Program-made: the position numbers and the translations under genes
Assembly (NCBI GenBank): GCA_949299115.1
Contig: CASFZH010000020.1
Span: 1-52,118 of the forward strand
From: an uncultured Helicobacter sp.
GTDB taxonomy: Bacteria > Campylobacterota > Campylobacteria > Campylobacterales > Helicobacteraceae
Direction: 5' to 3'
Length of the DNA stretch: 52,118 nucleotides
Shown here: positions 15,737 through 26,100 of the stretch, piece after piece
How positions within the stretch are numbered: the first letter of the stretch is position 1
Layout: every line of letters begins with the position of its first letter
Notes under the pieces: model-generated
Databases searched by the model: none
Told to the model about the DNA's origin: nothing
The model's input: only the letters and a program-made list of their open reading frames with translations

Positions 15737-16243
15737 TCACCATTTTTCTCCAATTCCCGTTAAAATACAGCTTGTAAGATAAGGAATAGCACAATAAGCA
15801 TATACTTTTCTGCCTTTCCCTAATCGATGCAATGCCGAATAATATCGTTGTGCAAATTTAAAATATCGCACTTGTGCTTTCTTATCTCCAGCATCTTGTG
15901 TTAAAATGCCTCCAACACTTACACCATCTAAATTATTATGAGGGCTAACCCATTGTATATAAAACTCTGATAATACAATATAGACATGATATTTATGAAT
16001 TTCTGCCAAGTTCATTTTGGTATATTCAGTATGTGAAACCACCCTTTTTCCATTAAAACGTACAAATTTTCTTTGTTGAGATTGTCTATCTACTTGTTTG
16101 TAGAATGATTCTAGTTTTTTTTCATGTTGTTGTAAGGAAACCTCAGAATCAGCATTTTTCCATGTTTTATAGCGATTATATTGTGGTATCTCATTGGCAT
16201 AAAGCATACATGAAAGAAAAAAATAACACCATAACTTTATCAT
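15737..16243 (-). CDS. secreted hypothetical protein, 168 aa
   Basis: A signal peptide is clear (MIKLWCYFFLSCMLYANEIP, cleavage likely after YAN or LYA). The mature part has an N-terminal helical Gln/Lys-rich segment, then beta-like sequence with several Tyr, and two Cys near the C-terminus (YAYCAIPYLTSCILTGIGEK) that could form a disulfide in the periplasm. I do not recognise a family. AAGG lies before ATG 16243. It ends about 80 bp from the DUF507 start on the same strand, so it could be the first gene of the carA unit. Confidence 0.65.
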   Translation of the reverse strand: MIKLWCYFFLSCMLYANEIPQYNRYKTWKNADSEVSLQQHEKKLESFYKQVDRQSQQRKFVRFNGKRVVSHTEYTKMNLAEIHKYHVYIVLSEFYIQWVSPHNNLDGVSVGGILTQDAGDKKAQVRYFKFAQRYYSALHRLGKGRKVYAYCAIPYLTSCILTGIGEKW

Positions 16244-16395
16244 ACAACACCTTTGATACTATACAACTCAATATTACAAAAACTTAAAGAAATATATTAA
16301 TTCCTAATTTGCTATTTATAATTTTGTAATATGCCATTAAATCGCTAAATTAAACATGTAAAATCTTTTTGCTTATTATTGTAGCTTAAAAACAT

Positions 16396-16401
16396 TATGA
16401 T
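16396..16401 (+). promoter_or_regulatory. probable -10 box of purF
   Basis: TATGAT, continuing as AAAAT, lies 35 bases before the purF start in a region with no other plus-strand gene. Helicobacter sigma-80 promoters rely mainly on the -10 element, so the lack of a -35 does not count against it. Confidence 0.4.
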
Positions 16402-16436
16402 AAAATCTAAATACAAAAATTAACCCAAGGATATCG

Positions 16437-17819
16437 ATGATAGAAAGACAATGGCATGAAGAATGTGCTATCGTAGGAGTATTTAACTGCGATACTGCAT
16501 CGTTAATTACTTATTATTCCCTTTTTGCAATGCAGCACAGGGGACAGGAAGCAAGCGGTATTGCTATAAGCAATGGCAAACATATTGCAACATTAAAAGC
16601 ACAAGGATTGGTAACAGAAGTATTTTCGAAACAACAATTAGAAAAGCTCGAAGGCAATAATGCCATAGGACACAATCGCTATGCAACAGCAGGGTTTGAT
16701 TCAAATAAAGATTCTCAACCAATTTTTGCACGTTACGGACTCGGTGAAATTGCAGTTGCACATAATGGTAATTTAACAAATGCACAAGATATTCGAGAGA
16801 ATCTCACAAAACAAGGTGCAATTTTTCAAAGTAATCTTGATACGGAAGTTATTATACATCTCATTGCAAAAAGCACAAAAGATTCTTTAACTCCAAGAAT
16901 CATGGAGGCAATGCAAGAAATACAAGGGGCATTTTCTCTTGTATTTCTTAGTCGTTCTAAAATGTTTGCTATGCGTGATAGATTCGGTCTGCGTCCTTTG
17001 AGTTTAGGAGAATATCGCAACAAAGATGGTTCTAGTGGTTATATTGTGGCAAGTGAAACATGTGCTTTTGATTTAATCGGGGCAACGTATATTCGTGATA
17101 TAGAGGCAGGAGAACTCATTGTGTTTGAACAAAATCAAGCACAAGAAACAAAGCTTATATCTATCAAAGTTTTTGAGGAAAATTATAAGCCATGTGTCTT
17201 TGAGTATATCTATTTTTCACGTCCAGATAGCATAGTTTTCCACAAAAATGTTTATGTTGTTCGAAAAAAATTGGGTAAGCAACTTGCATTAGAACATAGC
17301 ATTAAGGCTGATATTGTGATGCCCATTCCAGATAGTGGATTAGCAGCAGCAATTGGTTATAGTGAGCAAAGTAAGATTTCTTTTGAATTGGGACTTATTC
17401 GCAATCATTATGTAGGACGAACATTTATTGAGCCAACACAGGAATTACGTGAATTAAAAGTAAAACTCAAATTAAACCCTATTAAAGAAGTTATTGAAAA
17501 TAAACGTATTGTTGTTATCGATGATTCACTTGTAAGAGGCACAACAAGCAAAGCTATTGTTGAGTTATTAAAAAAAGCTGGTGCAAAAGAAGTATATCTA
17601 TTGATTTCAGCTCCACCGACTATTGCATCTTGTTTTTACGGTGTTGATACGCCAAGCAAAGATGAACTTATCGCGGCAAATAAAAGCATAGAAGAAATAA
17701 AAGATTTTATTGGGGCAGATTATTTGGGATTTTTATCTTTGAAGGGACTAAAAGAAGCCCTAGATAAAGATAATTACAGTTACTGTCAAGCTTGTTTTGA
17801 TGGAAAATATTTGCATTAA
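16437..17819 (+). CDS. purF: amidophosphoribosyltransferase, Fe-S type
   Basis: It catalyses the first committed step of purine synthesis, PRPP plus glutamine to phosphoribosylamine. The nucleophile is Cys10, exposed after removal of a nine-residue propeptide (MIERQWHEE). The glutaminase half has RYATAG and AHNGNLTN. The PRPP loop is RIVVIDDSLVRGTTS. Cysteines equivalent to the four Fe-S ligands of the B. subtilis enzyme appear in KPCVFEYIYF, TIASCFYGVD and CQACF near the C-terminus, so this is an oxygen-labile cluster enzyme. AAGGATAT precedes ATG 16437. It stands alone, 83 bp before the next gene. Confidence 0.95.
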   Translation: MIERQWHEECAIVGVFNCDTASLITYYSLFAMQHRGQEASGIAISNGKHIATLKAQGLVTEVFSKQQLEKLEGNNAIGHNRYATAGFDSNKDSQPIFARYGLGEIAVAHNGNLTNAQDIRENLTKQGAIFQSNLDTEVIIHLIAKSTKDSLTPRIMEAMQEIQGAFSLVFLSRSKMFAMRDRFGLRPLSLGEYRNKDGSSGYIVASETCAFDLIGATYIRDIEAGELIVFEQNQAQETKLISIKVFEENYKPCVFEYIYFSRPDSIVFHKNVYVVRKKLGKQLALEHSIKADIVMPIPDSGLAAAIGYSEQSKISFELGLIRNHYVGRTFIEPTQELRELKVKLKLNPIKEVIENKRIVVIDDSLVRGTTSKAIVELLKKAGAKEVYLLISAPPTIASCFYGVDTPSKDELIAANKSIEEIKDFIGADYLGFLSLKGLKEALDKDNYSYCQACFDGKYLH

Positions 17820-17902
17820 ATTATGTTAATTTGCATTATTTCTTTTTATTGACTATACTATGAATAGTTTTGAATCATACTGCTAGGAATTAAAGGATAG
17901 AT

Positions 17903-19153
17903 ATGGTATCGCGAAAGATTCAAATATTTCTTGTAATTATGATGTGTGGGGTGTCGATACATAGCAACATATTTGCAAAAGAACAAATCATTTCTCCATT
18001 ACCCACACCAACGCAAGAAATTGTAGATACATCAATTAAAAAATGCTCAAAATCATGTCTGAATAATCTTTTTGAAACAGGACAATATTTTAGTTTTATT
18101 GCTCTATATAGTGGCACAAAAGATAAGGCTTTGAGGGAAAAATTTCAGGCTGCAAGTTCTATCTTAGATTCCATAATTTTACCACCTTTGACTGATTCTA
18201 AAAATGGTGTTCGCATTGCCTTAATGATGCCACAAAAAGACATAGGTCGTTATTCTATGACAAGTGTTGATTCTATCCTAACATATCTTATTGCACGTGG
18301 TGGTAATTTTGAATTTAAGGTATTTGATTCTCAAAATGAAGAAATCGAGAACCTTATAACACAATATAATAAAGCACAAGAAGAAAATTATGATTATGTT
18401 ATTGCCATTTTAACATCAAAAGGGCTAACAAATTTGCTTGAAAATATAGAGATCACTACACCTCTTTTTATTCCCACTATTAATCAAAAACAAGCTGCAC
18501 AGTTTGCACAAAATAAAAATGTATTTTTTGGTGGTATCGATTATGATAAGCAAATGGATATGATGATCAAACTTGCAGATTCTAAAAATGCCACACTCAT
18601 TGGTCTTAATGATGATAAGGCGGTTGGGAAAATGTTAGGAGAATTATTGAATACAAAAAGCCAGAATCTTATCATTCAAGAAGAAATTACCCAACAAAAA
18701 ACAACAAATTTCAAACAAAGCTTTGCAAAAATAAGAGCAAATATTAAAAACTCAATGATAATTCTTAATACTTCTGTCATCAAGAGTGGACTTATTATTC
18801 CTCAAATAGCCAATACTAAAGTATTACCAATTGCTTTTTTATCATCACAAATGAATTATAATCCCTCATTACTCGGTTTAATGCCAAAAGAAGATACCAA
18901 ACGTCTCTTCATCGTCAATGCCATTAGCCCAATCAACACAAAACTTCTTGCCTTTAGTGAATTGATGAATGCTGATTTGCAATACGATTGGGTAAATTAT
19001 GCCACTGCATTAGCTATTGATATTTTATTGGCATATAATGATAAGGGGCATACGCGATTTTTCACAGAGAAACTACAAAACAATCAGGTAATTTATCACA
19101 ATAAATTTTATGGAGTAAAAGATTCTCATTTTATTCCGGTAAAATTACGATAA
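17903..19153 (+). CDS. periplasmic LpoA/LppC-like or ABC-substrate-binding-fold protein
   Basis: A signal peptide (residues 1-25, ending NIFAKE) leads to a two-lobed sequence typical of type 1 periplasmic-binding folds: NGVRIALMMPQKDIGRYSMT, a FKVFDSQNEE strand, DYVIAILTSKG, and PLFIPTINQKQ. This matches the pattern of LppC/LpoA penicillin-binding-protein activators and Leu/Ile/Val-binding proteins. There is no lipobox. Two close Cys (CSKSC, about residues 48-52) may pair. It precedes the ThrE-like genes by 47 bp on the same strand, which leaves open a role in transport. The function is inferred from fold only. Confidence 0.55.
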   Translation: MVSRKIQIFLVIMMCGVSIHSNIFAKEQIISPLPTPTQEIVDTSIKKCSKSCLNNLFETGQYFSFIALYSGTKDKALREKFQAASSILDSIILPPLTDSKNGVRIALMMPQKDIGRYSMTSVDSILTYLIARGGNFEFKVFDSQNEEIENLITQYNKAQEENYDYVIAILTSKGLTNLLENIEITTPLFIPTINQKQAAQFAQNKNVFFGGIDYDKQMDMMIKLADSKNATLIGLNDDKAVGKMLGELLNTKSQNLIIQEEITQQKTTNFKQSFAKIRANIKNSMIILNTSVIKSGLIIPQIANTKVLPIAFLSSQMNYNPSLLGLMPKEDTKRLFIVNAISPINTKLLAFSELMNADLQYDWVNYATALAIDILLAYNDKGHTRFFTEKLQNNQVIYHNKFYGVKDSHFIPVKLR

Positions 19154-19200
19154 AATACTATGCAATGCATCATGATTAAACAGAATCTTGGAATGAAAAG

Positions 19201-19986
19201 ATGGAAAATGAAGTTGCAAATATTGAAGAACTAAGTGTTTTTTTAGCACAATATGCTGCTGCACTTTTGTCAAATGGAGCTTATACATCTCGTGTTGTGC
19301 GTTGCACTCAACGTATTGGTGAACGCTATGGGTATGATGTGAATATGATTATTTGGCTTAAATCTATTACCCTTAGTATTTCACAAAAAAATAATTATGA
19401 AAACAGACGAACTCAAGTTAGCCCAAATCCTCTTGTTAACATCAATTTTAGAATCATTGCTGACTTAAGTGCATTGAGTTGGCAAATACATGATGATTCT
19501 ATTGCACTTAAAGAAGCTAATATAAGATTCCAACATATTATGCAAAAAAATAATTACAATTTTATCACGACACTTTTTTTCTCAAGTCTTGCTAACATGG
19601 CATTTTGTAAGCTATTTAATGGTGATGTTGGAGCATTATTATGTGTTTTTATGGGTACCTTTGCTGGATTTGCTAGTAAACATTTTCTTACAAAAATTAA
19701 AGTTGATATTCGTGGAATCTTTATTATAGTTTCATTTATATCATCATTTGTAGCTTATATTGGTGTATATTGCGGTATAACAAAAACACCTGAAATTGCT
19801 ATTGGATTGAGTATACTTTATCTCATACCGGGTATACATATTATTAATGCTTTCACAGATGTTTTACATGAATATACACTTATGGCGGTCAGTCGTGGGG
19901 TAAATATGGCGATTTTACTTATATGTATTGCTGTTGGAGCATATCTTACACTGAGTATTGCAAAGGTAAATCTTATACATGTCTGA
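19201..19986 (+). CDS. ThrE-like threonine/serine exporter, N-terminal subunit (DUF1212)
   Basis: The N-terminal 110 residues are cytoplasmic (helical, with the LLSNGAYTSRVVRCTQRIGE pattern of the ThrE N-domain). About five membrane helices follow, with GDVGALLCVFMGTFAGFASK and IGLSILYLIPGIHIINAFTD. In Corynebacterium ThrE one long protein holds this part plus a second membrane half; here, as in H. pylori HP1234/HP1235, they are two genes. They overlap as ATGTCTGA, eight bases, so the products are made together and probably form one inner-membrane exporter. The substrate is inferred from the family. Confidence 0.8.
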   Translation: MENEVANIEELSVFLAQYAAALLSNGAYTSRVVRCTQRIGERYGYDVNMIIWLKSITLSISQKNNYENRRTQVSPNPLVNINFRIIADLSALSWQIHDDSIALKEANIRFQHIMQKNNYNFITTLFFSSLANMAFCKLFNGDVGALLCVFMGTFAGFASKHFLTKIKVDIRGIFIIVSFISSFVAYIGVYCGITKTPEIAIGLSILYLIPGIHIINAFTDVLHEYTLMAVSRGVNMAILLICIAVGAYLTLSIAKVNLIHV

Positions 19987-20596
19987 TACATATCTCCATC
20001 CACAATTACTTGAGTTTCTTTATACAGATTTTTTTAATACCACATCGCTATCACATATTTTTATTAATACTATTTTTGCTATGGTAGCTGCTTTTGGGTT
20101 TGCATATCCTTGCAATCCACCCCAAAAAGCCTTTATTGGTATTATCCTCATTGCAGGAATAGGATATTTTATACGTTCATTGCTTACACAAAGCCCCACC
20201 TTTAGCCTTGCTGGTGCAAGCTTTTGTGCTTCTCTTTGCATGGGCTTTGCTACGATGTTTCTAGCAAAACATAAAAAAGTCCCCTCTGAAATCATTGTAT
20301 TCCCTGCACTTTTGCCAATGTTTCCGGGTAGCTATGGCTACAAGAGTATTTTATCAATACTCACTTTTACACAAAATACCGATAGCCCAGAACAACTTGG
20401 TTATTTGTTAGCTTTCTTTCAAAATATTACGACGATGCTTTCTGTTTCAATTTCCCTTGTTGCAGGAGCTTTAGTGTCATTTGTAATTTTCCATGAACAA
20501 AGTTTCATGATGACACGCGGAATCAATAGACTATCAATCTATCAAGTTGTTCGAGATTTAAGGAAGCATAAAAATAATAGTAGAAAAAACAAATAA
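19979..20596 (+). CDS. ThrE-like exporter, C-terminal subunit (DUF3815)
   Basis: The 205-residue protein has four to five membrane helices. The signatures ALLPMFPGSYGYKSILSILT and the AFGFAYPCNPPQKAFIGII opening correspond to the C-terminal half of ThrE. Helices run about residues 23-50, 52-66, 70-90, 103-125 and 145-170, and the tail is basic. It overlaps the previous gene and cannot work alone. No further plus-strand gene follows, so the pair ends the unit. Confidence 0.8.
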   Translation: MSDTYLHPQLLEFLYTDFFNTTSLSHIFINTIFAMVAAFGFAYPCNPPQKAFIGIILIAGIGYFIRSLLTQSPTFSLAGASFCASLCMGFATMFLAKHKKVPSEIIVFPALLPMFPGSYGYKSILSILTFTQNTDSPEQLGYLLAFFQNITTMLSVSISLVAGALVSFVIFHEQSFMMTRGINRLSIYQVVRDLRKHKNNSRKNK

Positions 20597-20651
20597 ATTA
20601 CTCATTTCTATATTTCAATCAAACACAACAAACAATACATTATAAAATGGG

Positions 20652-21599
20652 TTATATTTTTCTGGTTTTGGGTGCTAATGACTTTTTCACCTTTGTTATT
20701 GCTTTCATATCTCTTTGGTCTAAGTTAAAATCAAAAATCTTGCTATTTTCCTCAATCATTTGCGAATCAGATGAACCCAACATAGTTGCAAAACCTTTTT
20801 GTAGATTCCAACGCATTACAATTTGTGCAGGACTTTTATCATATTTTTCTGCTATTTTTGTGATGATTGGTTCATATAATAAATCTTTACCATTTGCTAA
20901 TGGTGCGTATGTTGCTATAGCTATTTTTTTATTTCTACATAATTCCATTAATCTTTCATCATAATGATATGGATTAAAGCCAACATAGTTTACCATCGGT
21001 TTAGTAGCACACTGACTTAAAAAATTATCGAAATATTCAAGTTGCAGATTGCTAACACCAATTGCTTTTACACGCCCTTCTTGATATAGTTTTTCTATCG
21101 TTTCCCACGTATTTACATAACGTTGTACTATATCATCATTCATTTGTTTTGATTTTGGAAACCGCATAATCAACAAATCAACATAGGTGGTCTTCAATTT
21201 TGCTAAACTTTCATTAAATTTTTCAATAACTTCATCGTCGTTAGCAACATCTCCTAATTGCAATGAAATAAATATTTCATTTCTTAAAATACCACTTTGC
21301 ACAATTGCCTCACCAACTGCTCTTTCTGTTTGATAGACACTTATATGTTTATAGCCAAGTTTTAGAGAATAAAGAACAGTTTCTGCATTTTTATCATTGT
21401 CATTTCCTAAAATTTTAGAGAATGCTCCAAATCCAAAAATGGGAAATTCAATACCATTATGAAGCTTATATGTGCTAAATAATCCACGAATATCTAAATT
21501 GGGAGCTGCTGAAGCAATATGAAACATATTTGTCATTAAAACTCCAGCTGATACTCCCGCTATTTTAATGAAATCTCGCCTAGTCATAGTTTCTTGCAT
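20652..21599 (-). CDS. Tat-exported aldo/keto-reductase homologue, catalytically degenerate
   Basis: The twin-arginine signal TRRDFIK (Arg7, Arg8), hydrophobic stretch and ASAAP cleavage site direct a folded protein to the periplasm. The rest aligns with the aldo/keto reductase barrel (FPIFGFGAF, LGYKHI, SLAKLKTTYVDLL, KAIGVSNLQ, SPAQIVMRW). Of the catalytic tetrad Asp-Tyr-Lys-His only Tyr89 seems kept: Ser87 stands where HIDTA should be with three residues missing, Gln114 replaces the Lys of FITTKL, and Arg146 replaces the His of LMHWP. The NADPH loop IPKS reads MLGSS. It may therefore bind a ligand or partner rather than reduce carbonyls. AAGGAG supports ATG 21599. It is convergent with the ThrE pair. 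Confidence 0.85.
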   Translation of the reverse strand: MQETMTRRDFIKIAGVSAGVLMTNMFHIASAAPNLDIRGLFSTYKLHNGIEFPIFGFGAFSKILGNDNDKNAETVLYSLKLGYKHISVYQTERAVGEAIVQSGILRNEIFISLQLGDVANDDEVIEKFNESLAKLKTTYVDLLIMRFPKSKQMNDDIVQRYVNTWETIEKLYQEGRVKAIGVSNLQLEYFDNFLSQCATKPMVNYVGFNPYHYDERLMELCRNKKIAIATYAPLANGKDLLYEPIITKIAEKYDKSPAQIVMRWNLQKGFATMLGSSDSQMIEENSKIFDFNLDQRDMKAITKVKKSLAPKTRKI

Positions 21600-21816
21600 A
21601 AAATCTCCTTAAATGAATAAAACTCTAATTATACACTGATTATCTATTTTTTTTGCAAGTTTTTTTCATAAGGCTTTAAATCATTATATGGCAATCTCAT
21701 AATATTCGGGATTAGGATTCTCAATTCATAATTTTTATATAAAAGTCTAAAAATTATAATTTTTTAAGATTTTTTGAGATACAATCATAATTTTATTTTA
21801 AAATATGGAGTCATAC

Positions 21817-22548
21817 ATGAAGATAAGAACTTTAATTTTAACAATCTTTTTAGGATTAGGAAGCAGTCTGTATGCTGCTGATTGGGGCTATAGTAAAGAA
21901 AATGGTCCAAACAAATGGGGTAATATCAGTGATGACTATAAAGAATGTTCTATTGGCACAAATCAATCGCCAATTGATATTGCAAGTAGCATGGCAAAAC
22001 AAGTAAAAAACGAGTTACGATTGAATTATCAAGCAGATTCTAGTGATATTATCAATAACGGACATTCCGTACAAGTTAATTTTAAGCAAAATAGTACCAT
22101 ATCTTTTAAAAATGTGCAGTACAAGCTTGTTCAAATTCATTTTCACACACCTTCAGAAAATAAAATTAACGGTAAAATGTATCCTTTAGAAATGCATCTT
22201 GTTCATCAAAATAAAAGTGGCAATTTATTGGTAATTGGCATATTTTTTGAGGAAGGTAAAGATAATGAAATGTTAAATAATATCATTGCCGTAGCACCAA
22301 AAGAAAAAGGTAAAATTGTGGTGTTAAACAATATCAATGTTACAAAAATGTTTCCAAAATCTCTAGGCTATTTTGCTTTCAATGGTAGCTTGACAACCCC
22401 ACCGTGCAGTGAAAAAGTACAATGGGTTGTTTTAAAAAATCCAATTAGTGCTTCCAAAAAACAAATCGAATCTCTTCACACTATTTTACATGATAATGCA
22501 AGAGATGTGCAGCCCATTAATGATAGAGATATTGAAAGTGCAAATTGA
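21817..22548 (+). CDS. periplasmic alpha-carbonic anhydrase
   Basis: It interconverts CO2 and bicarbonate in the periplasm, which in Helicobacter supports acid acclimation. A signal peptide (MKIRTLILTIFLGLGSSLYA) precedes WGYSKENGPNKWG. The zinc ligands are the two His of IHFHTPSE and the His of MHLVH. QSPIDI and LTTPPCSE are family hallmarks, and Cys in YKECSIG with Cys in PPCSE should form the usual disulfide. I chose ATG 21817 because GGAG precedes it; the ATG at 21805 is too close. At 243 residues the length is normal. A TACAAT -10 lies about 40 bases upstream. Confidence 0.95.
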   Translation: MKIRTLILTIFLGLGSSLYAADWGYSKENGPNKWGNISDDYKECSIGTNQSPIDIASSMAKQVKNELRLNYQADSSDIINNGHSVQVNFKQNSTISFKNVQYKLVQIHFHTPSENKINGKMYPLEMHLVHQNKSGNLLVIGIFFEEGKDNEMLNNIIAVAPKEKGKIVVLNNINVTKMFPKSLGYFAFNGSLTTPPCSEKVQWVVLKNPISASKKQIESLHTILHDNARDVQPINDRDIESAN

Positions 22549-23158
22549 CACACCGAGTAATATTTTTTATTTAAGAACGCATACCATAAATAATGCGTTC
22601 AACCTTTCATTGCAATTAGGTATTGCAATACTGAAAAATTATGTGTAATAGCAACTGATTCTTTTTATCTTACACAATTTAGTTTTTTATATCTAAAGTA
22701 TTGCTGTACAATTTTACACAAATCACTCATAAATTTGGTATAGCTTATTATCCCTTGAATTTGCAATAATAACGTTGATATAATAAGACTAAAGCTTTCA
22801 TATTAAATTATTAAGAATCGCAACTAATCCAAGAATTGCAATTAATCATAGAAATCTCAAGATAATAAGCTAAAACAAACTCTTATATAAAATAAAATTC
22901 TAAAAAGACATAGAAATATAGTATCTTGAATCAACAAATACAATACTCTTTGCAACAGCACTTAAATCTTAAGTATGATTTTATTTGGTGTATTTTTTAT
23001 TGCTCGTTTATATGGTAGACATAGATAAATTTTTATTCGCATGATTTAACACTTTATGGCAATATAAAGATTATGATTCAAAAGATTATAACTCAGTTTA
23101 ATACTCCGTGTTAGAATATCATATTACTAGAATTGAGTTTTTAGCATAAAGGCATACA
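22549..23158. other. intergenic, leader of the autotransporter gene
   Basis: No gene is seen. A hairpin at 22575-22600 (GAACGCAT/ATGCGTTC) lies shortly after the carbonic anhydrase stop but lacks a T run. The rest is AT-rich with repeated AATCGCAACTAATC-like words near 22815-22850. The long spacing leaves room for promoter regulation of the autotransporter. Confidence 0.4.
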
Positions 23159-26100
23159 ATGAAACATAACGCCCTTTTTTCATCTGCCCTCTTGATTGCA
23201 AGTTTTGCCACATACTCATCTTTGCACGCTTCAGCACTAGATCCGAAGTTTGATTATCAGCTATATTTAGACTTTGCTCTTAATAAAGGGCAGTTTGCCC
23301 CAAATACCCAAAATATCTTTATTCCTGCTAAAGATTCTAGCCATAGTTTTAGTTTTGATGCCCCTATGATTGATTTTTCTGCGACAAATTCCTTTAGCAA
23401 TGCAAGAGTGCAAGATTCTTGGAAAGCTGAATTTACTAATATTGGCTTAGGCTATGTCATAACTGCTGCTCATATGTTTGCCAAAACTCCTCAAGATAAA
23501 CATTTAGCCTCAAATGGTTCGGCTCTTGAGTTTGGTGGTGCTACAAGTGTCATTGTGGATTCCGCGCATTATTGGAGTGGTGCTGCTAGTGCAGTTGGGG
23601 ATTTTGCTGTTGTCAAAATGAGTAAGTTTAATCTCAATCAAAGTGCGCAAATAAGCCCAGATCTTAATTTTGTAAGTACGCATAATCCACAAGGTCAAAG
23701 TATGCATGATAAATACACCTTCAATGCTGATGAGGTGAGAGAGCTTGGTGATTCTAAGAGATATACATTTTTTGCACGAGAGGGCACAGGGGTGCAAATG
23801 ATAGGCTATGAGGGACAAGGTGCTACAAAAATAGAAGACAATGATATGTATCACACAGGTGGTTTGGCAGGATTTTCTAAAGATCTTGCCGGCAGAAATG
23901 CCTTTAGCATTCCTATTGAAAACTATGATTGGACAAATAACTTTTTACGCATTCCTTTCACTTCTTCTTCAGCTCCGGGAGATTCTGGTTCGGCTCTGTA
24001 TGTCTATGATAGTCTTCATAAAAAGTGGTATGTTATCGGGGTGGTTAGCACAAGCGATTGTAGAGGAGAGAGCGGTGATTTATGCTCGATAGCAAATTAT
24101 GCAGTTATAAATACAGAGCTTATCAATGAATTTAGAGAATCTAAAAGCCTCACTCTAGGCGGTGGTGCGTATAGATTCAATACAAATGGGCAACTTGTAG
24201 ATTCTATGGGGCAAGATATGGGAGCGAGTGTTATATCAGATTCTGTTGCTGGGAATTTGTATTGGGAAAGCCTCTTTAATAAGACAAAGTTTGAGCAACG
24301 CATAGGGGCAATGCAAAACAGCAAAGATATAATCTTAAGCGGCACAGGCACTTTGAGCTTGGAGAAAAACACAGATTTGGGTGCTGGGGGCTTGGTGTTT
24401 GGCAAAGATTCTGTATGGAGCATAGATGATAGTAGCACAAATGCGTGGTTTGTCCATGGTGGTATCTTTGCAGATTCTGGCTCTCTTATCACATATAATG
24501 TCAAGACTTTAGATAATGATTTTTTGCATAAAATTGGCTCTGGGACCTTGCGTATTACCACATCTAGCCCAAATGCTGGACTAAGGATTGGCGAGGGCAG
24601 TGTGGAATTAAGCGGCAATGCCCTATCGTTTAAAGAAGTCTATTTGACTAGCGGACGCGGTAGTCTAAAAATCACAGATTCTGCGAATATCAATACGGAT
24701 TTTGTGTATTTTGGTGCGCGTGGTGGAAGCCTAGATATGAATGGGCAAAACCTCACTTTTGGCAGAATCTTTGCAAGCGATAATGGCACAAATCTCATCA
24801 ATTCACACGCAAATCCCTCCACGCTCACACTTACGCAAACTTGTGGTGGGGCAAACACAACTTTATCCTGCTCTGGCACACAGGATTATCTCTACCATGG
24901 CAACATCATCTCACATGCTGGTGGTATCAATATAGAATCTGGTGTGAGTGGCAAGCAGCTTATCTTTGATGGCAATATAGACAACGCACAAGGTGTGATG
25001 AATTTCAAAGATGGTAGCCTCACTTTTCAAGGACACCCAACTATCCACGCCTATGTGGATTCTACCACTAAAGCAAAGCTTGATAGCCTAAATATCGGGC
25101 AAAATGTATTCACAAGCCCTACAAGCTTTAGTCAAAGCGATTGGGAACACAGAATCTTTAGCCTAAAAGAACTCAATATAACAAATGCTAATTTTAATCT
25201 AGCTCATAATGCCACACTACAAACCACGCTTAATGCACAAAACTCTACTCTTTATCTAGGAAGCGAAGAGGTATGGCTAGATGCCAATGATGGCGATAAT
25301 GTTAGCACAAGGTTGCAAGGTGGAAACAGCAGTAGCGGCAATCCTACCTACACAGCAGGGAATGATATGCGTTTTGAGCAAAGCTTAAAGCGCGGCAAGG
25401 CAGGTAATGCTGCTAATGGTAATAATGTATTTTTCGTAGGCAATCTCAACCTCTCTAGCTCCACTGCCACACTTAGTAAGATGAATATGCAAGGCAATAT
25501 AGAATCTCATAGCGGGACAAATAGGCTTACTATTACAGATTCTACACTGCAAGGCTCTATCGGTAACGCCATAAATGCTACAACAAATATCACTCTTAAT
25601 AATGCCACAATCATTGGAGACATCACAGATGTAACACAGCTGAATGCCAACACGTCTTTTATGCAAGGTGCGATTATAACTCACAGTCTCTTTGCACAAA
25701 ATAGCATTTTTAAGCTTGATGTAGATTTCAGCACCAAACAAGCTCAAAGCATTACATCAAGTCTAAGCACACAAGGAGGGAATAACACGCTTATGCTCAA
25801 TCTTCTCAATGCCCCAAATACGAGTGTCGCATTACCTTCAAGTATTCTTTTGGCATCTTTAGCCGACCCATCACAAAGCATAGGGACAGACTTTTTTGTA
25901 ATCCCAAATATAAATGAGGGTTTTAGTATTTACACGCCAAATGTTAGCTTTAGCCATAAAGACAACAAAGCCCAGTGGAATTTAGAAAAAATCGATGTAA
26001 CACAAAGCAATGGAAATAGTTACTTTACTATTAGCCCCAATACAGAATCTATCAATCGTGCTAATGGACTATTTAACCAAGTGCTTTTGGGCTATGTGAT

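Noticed and set aside
22575-22600. hairpin after the carbonic anhydrase gene
   Set aside because: No T run on either strand, so I did not call a terminator.
24097-24618. 173-codon minus-strand frame and similar frames opposite the autotransporter
   Set aside because: Antisense shadows of a long gene, Pro/Ser-rich, without starts supported by ribosome sites.
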